Part shown: one piece after another, positions 33,669 through 39,597 of the stretch
How the letters are laid out: every line of letters starts with the position of its first letter
Numbering within the stretch: position 1 is the stretch's first letter
Assembly: GCA_002793215.1 (NCBI GenBank)
Contig: PFPU01000030.1
Location: 1-39,597 of the forward strand
Reading direction: 5' to 3'
From: Flavobacteriales bacterium CG_4_10_14_0_2_um_filter_35_18
GTDB taxonomy: Bacteria > Bacteroidota > Bacteroidia > Flavobacteriales > Flavobacteriaceae
Length of the DNA stretch: 39,597 nt
Notes under the pieces: generated by a model
Told to the model about the DNA's origin: nothing
The model's input: the letters and a program-made list of their open reading frames with translations, nothing else
Database searches by the model: none
Program-made: the position numbers and the translations under genes

Positions 33669-35297
33669 ATGGCTTCAGGATTTTATAAAGTACCCGTCGC
33701 TGTTAATGAGCCTGTAAAATCATACGCGCCTAACAGCCCAGAACGCATTGAATTATTAGCAACTTACGCAAAAATGTATCAAGAACAGGTTGATATTCCT
33801 GTTTATATTGGAGGCGAAGAACTTAGAACGGGCAACACCGTCAAAATTTATCCACCTCATGACCACCACCATTGTGTTGGTCAATATCATACTGCCGATA
33901 GCGCTTTGGTAAAAAAAGCCGTTGAAAAAGCCCTAGAAGCCCGCGAAAAATGGGCCATAACACCTTGGCAAGATCGCGCCGCCATTTTTTTAAAAGCAGC
34001 CGATTTATTGGCGGGTCCTTTTAGAGCAAAAATGAATGCCGCCACCATGATTTCACAATCTAAAAACGTGTTTCAAGCCGAAATAGATGCCGCCTGCGAA
34101 TTAATTGACTTCTTTAGATTTAACGTTCAGTTTATGACCGAAATTTACAGCAACCAACCACAATCTTCTCAGGGCATTTGGAATCGCATGGAATACCGCG
34201 CCCTAGAGGGTTTTGTTTATGCTATCACCCCTTTTAATTTTACTTCAATTGCAGGTAATTTGCCAGCTTCGCCTGCCCTTATGGGTAACGTGGTGGTTTG
34301 GAAACCTGCTAGAACGCAAGTCTATTCGGCACAAGTTTTAATGGAATTGTTTAAAGCTGCCGGTTTACCCGATGGCGTAATTAATATGGTTACGGGGCAA
34401 AGCGACGTGATTACAGATGTGCTTTTAAACTCAAAATATTTTGCCGGAATCCATTTTACAGGTTCTACCGCCGTTTTTCAAAGTTTTTGGAAATTGATAG
34501 GCGAAAACGTTCCAAAATATATTAGCTATCCACGAATTGTGGGCGAAACCGGTGGTAAAGATTTTGTATGGATGCACCCAAGTGCCGATGCAAAACAAGT
34601 GGCTACCGCCCTTTCAAGAGGTGCTTTTGAATATCAAGGACAAAAATGTTCTGCCGCTTCAAGAGCTTATATCCCAAAAAGTAAATGGAACGACGTTCGA
34701 AATTATTTAGAAGCCGATATCCTTTCAATGAAAATGGGTGCACCCGACAATACCGCTAACTTTATCAATGCCGTAATTGATGACCGTGCGTTTAAAAAAC
34801 TCTCAAATTATATCGCTCAAGCTAAAGCAGATAAAAATGCCGAAGTCATTATCGGTGGCACATGCGATGATTCCGTTGGTTATTTTATCCAGCCAACTGT
34901 TATCCTTGCAAAAGAGGCCAACTACACCACTATGTGTAACGAGTTATTTGGCCCAGTTTTAACAATTTATGTCTATGAAGATGCCGATTGGAAAGCGTCA
35001 TTAAAAACCCTTGACCAAACTTCGGGCTACGCTTTAACGGGTGCTATTTTTAGTCAAGACCGCTATGTGATTGACTTCGCAACCAATGCCCTAGAAAATG
35101 CAGCCGGTAACTTTTATATTAACGATAAACCTACAGGAGCGGTAGTTGGCCAACAACCTTTTGGAGGTGCTAGAGGCTCTGGAACCAATGATAAAGCAGG
35201 CTCTGTGTGGAATTTATTGCGTTGGGTTTCTAATAGAACTATTAAAGAAACCTTTGTGCCACCATCAAATTATACCTATCCATTTTTGGAGCAATAA
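33669..35297 (+). CDS. pruA: L-glutamate gamma-semialdehyde dehydrogenase
   Basis: This aldehyde dehydrogenase converts glutamate 5-semialdehyde (from 1-pyrroline-5-carboxylate) to glutamate, the second step of proline breakdown. The N-terminal 'group' signature PPHDHHHCVGQYH, the general-base Glu of IVGETGGKDFVWMHP (about residue 295) and the nucleophile Cys of EYQGQKCSAASRAY (about 329) are present, and GQQPFGGARGSGTNDKAGS is the typical end. The length of 542 residues matches the stand-alone PruA type; no proline dehydrogenase is fused or adjacent. A strong terminator follows. Confidence 0.96.
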   Translation: MASGFYKVPVAVNEPVKSYAPNSPERIELLATYAKMYQEQVDIPVYIGGEELRTGNTVKIYPPHDHHHCVGQYHTADSALVKKAVEKALEAREKWAITPWQDRAAIFLKAADLLAGPFRAKMNAATMISQSKNVFQAEIDAACELIDFFRFNVQFMTEIYSNQPQSSQGIWNRMEYRALEGFVYAITPFNFTSIAGNLPASPALMGNVVVWKPARTQVYSAQVLMELFKAAGLPDGVINMVTGQSDVITDVLLNSKYFAGIHFTGSTAVFQSFWKLIGENVPKYISYPRIVGETGGKDFVWMHPSADAKQVATALSRGAFEYQGQKCSAASRAYIPKSKWNDVRNYLEADILSMKMGAPDNTANFINAVIDDRAFKKLSNYIAQAKADKNAEVIIGGTCDDSVGYFIQPTVILAKEANYTTMCNELFGPVLTIYVYEDADWKASLKTLDQTSGYALTGAIFSQDRYVIDFATNALENAAGNFYINDKPTGAVVGQQPFGGARGSGTNDKAGSVWNLLRWVSNRTIKETFVPPSNYTYPFLEQ

Positions 35298-35315
35298 ATC
35301 AAATTTTATCACCAA

Positions 35316-35352
35316 AAAAAATCCTGTTTTAAAATTTAAAACGGGATTTTTT
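35316..35352. terminator. bidirectional terminator after pruA and the moeB-like gene
   Basis: AAAAAATCCTGTTTT pairs with AAAACGGGATTTTTT with one G-T wobble, flanked by A- and T-runs. It lies between the convergent ends of pruA and the moeB-like gene. Confidence 0.85.
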
Positions 35353-35362
35353 GTTCGTCATT

Positions 35363-36454
35363 TTAATTGCTATAATTTTCAATTCCACCTTTTAAACTCA
35401 AAGCCACGACTTTTTTATAAACTTCTTTAAAGCGCAAAGTGGCGGTATAACTGGTGATACCTCGTTGGCAAATCAAAATATAACTTTTTAAAGGGTCTAT
35501 CTTTAAATCGCTAGGTTTGAATTTTGAAAGCGGAATTCTGGCATCTACTTCAAAGGGAAGGGGTGTGTTTAGGTTTTCTATTACCGAAATTAAATAGAGT
35601 TGCGCTCTAGAATTTAGCAGTTGTAATTTTAAGGCTGAAGCTGAAATTAAAAGCGTTTCATCTTGAAGATTGCAAGACACATCGGCATAAGGTTCCTTTT
35701 CAAACAGCAATTTAATATGCTCTTTATCAAAAGACGGCTCTAGCTTCATTTTGAATTGTGAATTGAAAAGGCTATTATAGATAAGCAATTGATTTTGAAT
35801 GGGAACACCTATCTCACAAACTAATTTTAAAACCTCATTGGCTTGCATCAATCCGATAAGGCCAACAATAGCGTTTAAAGTTCCCGCTTCGGCACAATTG
35901 GGGATGTATTTTTTTGGCATTTGAGGAAAAGCATCGCGCAAATTAGCAGTTCTATTTTCTGTTCCATCTGGTGCGTTAAAGGTGGCAACATAGCCGTCAA
36001 ATTTATATAAAGAACCATAAACCAAAATTTTATCAGCTAAAACACAGGCATCATTCATCAGGTATTTTATGGGTAAACTATCGGTACAATCAAGTATGAT
36101 ATCAAAATTGGCAATGAGCGAAAACACATTCGCTTTTGTGAGTGCCACCTTGCTAAAAGTAACTTTTATATCCGGATTTACCGCATTGATATGGGCTGCC
36201 AAAACCTCGGCTTTAGCCTTGCCAATAGCACTGGTTTTATAAAAAACTTGGCGGTGCAAGTTGCTAAGCGAAATAACATCAAAATCGACCAAATGCAAAT
36301 GCCCAATGCCACTTGCCGCCAAATAAACCGCCGCCACACTTCCCAAACCGCCACATCCGGCGACTAAAACCTTAGCTTCGTTGAGCTTTTGTTGCCCAAT
36401 TTCACCAATTTCGGGCAAGGTGATTTGACGTTGGTAGCGCTGTGCTTGAGCCAT
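35363..36454 (-). CDS. moeB: MoeB/ThiF-type adenylyltransferase with C-terminal rhodanese domain
   Basis: The N-terminal 250 residues are an E1-like ThiF/MoeB domain: VLVAGCGGLGSVAAVYLAASG (ATP binding, residues 29-49), VDFDVISLSNLHRQ (about 56-69) and PNCAEAGTLN with Cys187. It would adenylate the C-terminus of MoaD for sulfur transfer into molybdopterin. The C-terminal part is a rhodanese domain with Cys329 in ILICQRGITSY, a possible sulfur carrier. The paired C-x2-C motifs that bind zinc in Escherichia coli MoeB are absent. Adjacent Moco genes favour MoeB over ThiF. Its start overlaps the mobA stop by one base. Confidence 0.88.
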   Translation of the reverse strand: MAQAQRYQRQITLPEIGEIGQQKLNEAKVLVAGCGGLGSVAAVYLAASGIGHLHLVDFDVISLSNLHRQVFYKTSAIGKAKAEVLAAHINAVNPDIKVTFSKVALTKANVFSLIANFDIILDCTDSLPIKYLMNDACVLADKILVYGSLYKFDGYVATFNAPDGTENRTANLRDAFPQMPKKYIPNCAEAGTLNAIVGLIGLMQANEVLKLVCEIGVPIQNQLLIYNSLFNSQFKMKLEPSFDKEHIKLLFEKEPYADVSCNLQDETLLISASALKLQLLNSRAQLYLISVIENLNTPLPFEVDARIPLSKFKPSDLKIDPLKSYILICQRGITSYTATLRFKEVYKKVVALSLKGGIENYSN

Positions 36455-37572
36455 TATTTTAGTTGTGATTTAGCTTGGTTAAATTCGGCTGGTGTATTAA
36501 TATTTCTAATAAAATCGTCAGCTACTTCAACAATTTCGACGTCGGAATTGAGTAAAACTTTGCGTGGACAAGAATAGCCTTGCGCTAAAAAGCTGAGTAA
36601 AATGGGATAGGCTTTTGGTTCCCAAATACAAATAAGCGGCTCCATAAATTCACTGCTTCTTCCTTTTAAAGCCGTGGCTATTTTATGAGGATTTCGTTTG
36701 CTAATTAACAGGTTTAAAACAGATTGATTTACAAATGGCACATCGGTAGCCACCGCTAAATAAGCAGCGTTTGGGTTGTGCATAAAAGCCGAACATAGCG
36801 CACCAAAAGGACCAAGTCCTATAAACGTATCGTTAATAACAGATTTGTTTTCAATGTTTTGTTCCGCTCTTGCGGATAAAAAAACAGATTGCTCTTTGCC
36901 CAAAACGGACTTTAATAGTTCAAAAAGATAGTCGCGTTGGGCTTGCCCGTGGTAGTTTAGCAATCCCTTATCGGTTCCCATTCTGGTGCTTTTTCCGCCG
37001 GCCAAAACCAATCCGTGAATGGGCGCTATTTTTTCTTTGATTAAATTTTCAATGTGTTTTGAAATTTTGTCTATTTCAGCGATATGAAAACACGGTAAAT
37101 TCTTAATTTGTGGATTTTTTTCCTCCAAAAAATTGAAATATTTGGCATCATCGGTTAATTTGATGACAAACTGAATGTTGTTTAATTGGTTTAATCTTTT
37201 TAAAACAGAGGCTTCTTTATCATTGTCTAAAATCAAAATTTGTTTAGCCCCTTCGTAATGATTTCCGTTAATAAACAATAAATCATAAGGTGAAAACTGT
37301 ATGCGCTGGTTGAATTTGTTGCGTCCAATTATTGTAGAAATAGCTGCGGTTCCGGAGGGGTGAAAAGTAAAACAATCGCAAGCTTTTTGACCAATTTCTT
37401 CGGCATGTGAGGCATCTAAATATGCCAATTTATACTTGCCCAATTTCTTGGAAACCTGCTGAACCAAATCAGCAATTACACTGCATTTTGTGCCAACAAT
37501 GGCAATTTCATTCGGCGCAAAATTGTCGTTGTTTCTTAATTTAAGTTTTGCGTGTTTTGTGTGCTCACTCAT
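36454..37572 (-). CDS. mobA: molybdenum cofactor guanylyltransferase MobA with MobB-like N-terminal domain
   Basis: The C-terminal half (from about residue 184) is MobA: HGLVLAGGKSTRMGTDKGLL is the GTP-binding signature, and LAVATDVPFV is the metal-binding strand. It attaches GMP to molybdopterin to make MGD. The N-terminal 180 residues look like a MobB-type domain (NEIAIVGTKCSVIADLVQQV and YLDASHAEEIGQKACDCF), but the P-loop G-x-x-G-x-G-K-T is replaced by GTKCSVIADL, so GTP hydrolysis is unlikely there. At 372 residues it is about twice the size of plain MobA. It overlaps moaC by 8 bp and moeB by one. Confidence 0.85.
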   Translation of the reverse strand: MSEHTKHAKLKLRNNDNFAPNEIAIVGTKCSVIADLVQQVSKKLGKYKLAYLDASHAEEIGQKACDCFTFHPSGTAAISTIIGRNKFNQRIQFSPYDLLFINGNHYEGAKQILILDNDKEASVLKRLNQLNNIQFVIKLTDDAKYFNFLEEKNPQIKNLPCFHIAEIDKISKHIENLIKEKIAPIHGLVLAGGKSTRMGTDKGLLNYHGQAQRDYLFELLKSVLGKEQSVFLSARAEQNIENKSVINDTFIGLGPFGALCSAFMHNPNAAYLAVATDVPFVNQSVLNLLISKRNPHKIATALKGRSSEFMEPLICIWEPKAYPILLSFLAQGYSCPRKVLLNSDVEIVEVADDFIRNINTPAEFNQAKSQLK

Positions 37573-38041
37573 TTTTTATGTCGCTTTTTCCGCCCGATTT
37601 TTTTACCAATTTTACTTCTTTAATTACCATTTTTTGTGAGATGGATTTGCACATATCATAAACCGTTAATGCCGCAATAGCAGCGCCAGTTAAGGCTTCC
37701 ATTTCAACACCGGTTTTTCCTTCGATCGAAACGGTGCAAAAAATCTCAATATTTTCATTGTCAATAACTTCAATATCAATGTCAACGCCGTTGATTAACA
37801 ATGGATGACACATCGGAATCAGTTCCGAAGTTTTTTTAACCGCTTGAATCCCGGCAATAATGGCAGTTTGAAAAACCGGACCTTTTTTGGTGATTAACTC
37901 TTTGCCTTCAAAATGCGCAATAATGTCTGCGCCCAAAAACATCGTCGCTTTTGCGGTGGCTGCGCGGTTGCTGACTTTTTTATCGCCAACATCGACCATT
38001 TTTGGCTGATTTTTTTTATTGATATGAGAAAATTTATTCAA
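37565..38041 (-). CDS. moaC: cyclic pyranopterin monophosphate synthase MoaC
   Basis: MoaC, with the radical SAM enzyme MoaA, makes cyclic pyranopterin monophosphate from GTP. The protein has the family features KMVDVGDKKVSNRAATAKA, KTSELIPMCHPLLI (about residue 71) and GKTGVEMEALTGAAIAALTVYD (about residue 109), with the catalytic Lys and Glu/Asp region near the end. At 158 residues it is of normal length. It begins the tightly overlapping moaC-mobA-moeB set, and a broken small gene separates it from moeA upstream. No moaA, moaD or moaE gene lies within the window. Confidence 0.96.
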   Translation of the reverse strand: MNKFSHINKKNQPKMVDVGDKKVSNRAATAKATMFLGADIIAHFEGKELITKKGPVFQTAIIAGIQAVKKTSELIPMCHPLLINGVDIDIEVIDNENIEIFCTVSIEGKTGVEMEALTGAAIAALTVYDMCKSISQKMVIKEVKLVKKSGGKSDIKNE

Positions 38042-38060
38042 AGTTTTAAGTTTTTAATTG

Positions 38061-38416
38061 TTAGTTTTTAGTTAAACCTAATTGAGAAGTTTTAACTATT
38101 GCCGTTAACATCTTAATCATTTCTTCTACATCAACCAACAGTTTATTTACACATATTGAAGTCAAGTCTCTTTCATTCAATAAACGCAACCAGTATTTGG
38201 TTTCGCTTGCTTTTTTTGAAGAAATTGACATTTTAGCAATAAAATCCTTTTTAGTTTGACCTGCCAACGCTTCTTCAATATTTGCACCTATTGAAGTTCC
38301 GCTTCTGAGTAATTGTCTTGAAATAATATATTCTTTTTCCGCTACTAACTTTTTATAAAGTTCAATTATATTTAAGGAAAATTGAAAACTTTTATTTTAA
38401 TAATACTCTCACCCAT
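38061..38416 (-). pseudogene. four-helix-bundle protein gene with an apparent frameshift
   Basis: The ORF track shows only the last 68 residues (38061-38267). On reading further upstream, the frame stays open and continues the family sequence SRQLLRSGTSIGANIEEALAG back to SFQFSLNIIELYKKLVAEKE, with no start codon of any kind before a stop at 38397-38399. A good ATG sits at 38416 in another frame and gives MGESIIKIK, which would join exactly to SFQFS if the A-run at 38390-38393 had one more A. The joined protein would be about 118 residues, the normal length of the 23S-rRNA-IVS/four-helix-bundle family. So the gene is either newly broken or carries a sequencing error. It lies 16 bp after the moeA stop. 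Confidence 0.8.
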
Positions 38417-38432
38417 AACTATTCACTTAAAA

Positions 38433-39597
38433 TTAAACACTCCGATACCGAAGTATCGGAAAAACTTCACCTTTGGTAAAATTACTGCGATTATCCGGTA
38501 ATTCCAAAAAAGCATCGGTCAAAGCCAAATTAGCCAAATCGCCTGAACCATTTCCTGAAATGGGCGTTGCCATCAATTTGCCTTCAACCTGGGTTAATTT
38601 TACCTGCAAAAAATAAGTCATTTCAGGTTTAAAATAAAAATCTTCGCTTAAAATGGCTTGCTGTTTGTTTTCAAAATTCAATCCAACGGATTTATAATAC
38701 CACGGATAAAAATATTTTACGCAATTTACAAAAGTTGAAACCGGATTTCCGGGGAAAGCAAAAATGGTTTTATCACCTTTTTTCCCAAACCAAAATGGTT
38801 TTCCCGGACGTTGTTTTACTTGGTGAAAGCGTTTTTTTACGCCCAATTCATTTAACACTTCGGGAATAAAATCGAATTTTCCTTTACTCACGGAGCCGCT
38901 CAACAACAAAACATCATAATGGTTTAATAAATCCTCAATATTTTGTTTTAAAACCGCTTTGTTGTCTTTAATGTGAAAGCTTGTAGATTTAAGATTTAAT
39001 CTTTTTAAAAGTGCTTCCAAGGTAAATACATTACTTCGTCTAATTTGGTGTGGTAAAGGTGTTTGGCTTACTTCAACCAGCTCATCACCAGTAGAAATGA
39101 CACAAATTTTTGGTTGTTTTGCCACCCGAACCCTGTTTTTTCCAACACTGGCTAAAATGCCAATTTCGGCGGCGCCAATTAAAATATTTGGTTCTAATAA
39201 AAGCGTTCCTTTGGCACAATCGGAACCTTGTTTATGGACGTTATCGCCTTGTTTTAAGGCATCTGATTTTAAAAAAATGTGCTTGGCTATCGTTTCGGTT
39301 AGCTCATATTTTATAACGGCATCGGCGTTTTTAGGCATTACAGCTCCCGTCATGACTTCAATACAATTTGAAGGATTTTTCAAGGTCAGTTGTTCGCTTC
39401 CTGCTGCTTGAACCCCTTCAATGTTGAATTCGCGTTGCCCTTTGTTAAACACTTCGATATCAACCGCTACCCCATCCATACTCACACGATCAAACGGCGG
39501 AAAATCGCGATCGGCTGTAATTGGCTCTTTTAAAACACGGTTAAAGGCATTCATAAAATTAACCGTTTCTACCCCAAAATCTGTTGTGTGATTTAAG
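38433..39597 (-). CDS. moeA: molybdopterin molybdenumtransferase MoeA (5' end beyond the window)
   Basis: MoeA inserts molybdate into adenylated molybdopterin. The family motifs are present: ADRDFPPFDRVSMDGVAV near the start, VMTGAVMPKNADAVIKYE, the KICVISTGDELVE segment, LLLSGSVSKGKFDFIPEVL and FAFPGNPVSTFVNCVKYF. The track starts at an ATG at 39554, but the frame stays open to the right edge and encodes more MoeA-like sequence (DFGVETVNF then MNAFNRVLKE), so that ATG is internal and the true start is outside. The last codons contain a perfect hairpin. It is the upstream gene of the moe-moa-mob operon. Confidence 0.93.
   Translation of the reverse strand, partial: LNHTTDFGVETVNFMNAFNRVLKEPITADRDFPPFDRVSMDGVAVDIEVFNKGQREFNIEGVQAAGSEQLTLKNPSNCIEVMTGAVMPKNADAVIKYELTETIAKHIFLKSDALKQGDNVHKQGSDCAKGTLLLEPNILIGAAEIGILASVGKNRVRVAKQPKICVISTGDELVEVSQTPLPHQIRRSNVFTLEALLKRLNLKSTSFHIKDNKAVLKQNIEDLLNHYDVLLLSGSVSKGKFDFIPEVLNELGVKKRFHQVKQRPGKPFWFGKKGDKTIFAFPGNPVSTFVNCVKYFYPWYYKSVGLNFENKQQAILSEDFYFKPEMTYFLQVKLTQVEGKLMATPISGNGSGDLANLALTDAFLELPDNRSNFTKGEVFPILRYRSV
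38441..38460 (-). repeat. perfect palindromic hairpin with UUCG loop inside the end of moeA
   Basis: TCCGATACCGAAGTATCGGA is an inverted repeat of 8 bp arms. On the coding (minus) strand the loop reads TTCG closed by a C-G pair, the very stable C(UUCG)G tetraloop. It encodes part of the last residues PILRYRS and ends 5 bp before the stop codon, so it may end or stabilise the moeA transcript while being translated. Confidence 0.8.

Noticed and set aside
33525-37998. A 16-bp identity AAATCAGCCAAAAATG shared by the start of the NRDE gene and the 5' part of moaC
   Set aside because: In A/T-rich DNA of this length one such match is expected by chance, and in moaC it encodes conserved residues.
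39110-39411. Two overlapping plus-strand ORFs of 68 and 104 residues at the right edge
   Set aside because: Both lie opposite moeA, whose motifs are unambiguous.
1-39597. CRISPR arrays, insertion sequences, integrases, retron or toxin-antitoxin genes
   Set aside because: No regularly spaced repeats, transposase or phage-like ORF, or paired small toxin-antitoxin genes were found on reading both strands.

Overview
The window reads as chromosomal DNA from a member of the Bacteroidota, most likely a flavobacterium-like lineage. The evidence is the low G+C content, repeated copies of the Bacteroidota -7 promoter element TAnnTTTG ahead of genes, a type IX secretion plug protein, a TonB of Bacteroidota type, a clade II (Sec/lipoprotein type) nitrous oxide reductase cluster, a DUF525/ApaG protein and lipoproteins with simple lipoboxes. 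I cannot name the genus. No insertion sequence, phage, CRISPR array or rRNA was seen.

Layout. 1-9.5 kb is housekeeping metabolism: glpD and gpsA facing each other (glycerol 3-phosphate oxidation and synthesis), a TM2 protein, a GNAT - aspartate kinase - OlsF-like aminolipid acyltransferase run on the minus strand, fbp, and an orphan membrane-anchored glutamate-synthase FMN domain. 9.5-9.9 kb is the only gene-free stretch over 300 bp. 9.9-16.5 kb holds folB (TTG start), a GT39/ArnT-like glycosyltransferase, tRNA-Cys(GCA), an MBL-fold hydrolase, an S8 protease lipoprotein and an M1 metallopeptidase. 16.6-22.5 kb is a complete nqrABCDEF operon (Na+-pumping NADH:quinone oxidoreductase) on the minus strand, closed by a strong bidirectional terminator. 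22.6-24.6 kb has the T9SS plug gene and a convergent tonB.

24.7-31.7 kb is a nitrous oxide respiration cluster on the minus strand, in transcription order: fasciclin lipoprotein, cytochrome c lipoprotein, nosZ, four-helix membrane protein, nosL, nosD, nosF, nosY. An Rrf2-type, probably Fe-S sensing, regulator is divergent from it and shares a compact intergenic region with TAnnTTTG elements on both strands. Hairpins after nosZ and after the membrane protein gene suggest that transcription is stepped down along the operon. Nqr would feed the quinone pool, and the cytochrome c is a plausible last carrier to the CuA site of NosZ; the step between quinol and cytochrome c is not encoded here.

32.2-35.3 kb carries apaG, an NRDE/TANGO2-type gene and pruA. 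35.3-39.6 kb is a molybdenum cofactor operon on the minus strand: moeA (cut by the right edge, its true start lying outside), a four-helix-bundle gene that appears frameshifted, moaC, a mobA with an extra MobB-like N-terminal domain whose P-loop is lost, and a moeB/thiF-rhodanese gene.

The points most worth a second look are the fasciclin/cytochrome/four-helix protein set around nosZ and its Rrf2 control region, the frameshifted four-helix-bundle gene inside the Moco operon, the UUCG hairpin written into the last codons of moeA, the P-loop-less MobB-like domain on MobA, the altered flavinylation motif of NqrB, and the two-domain aminolipid acyltransferase next to aspartate kinase.
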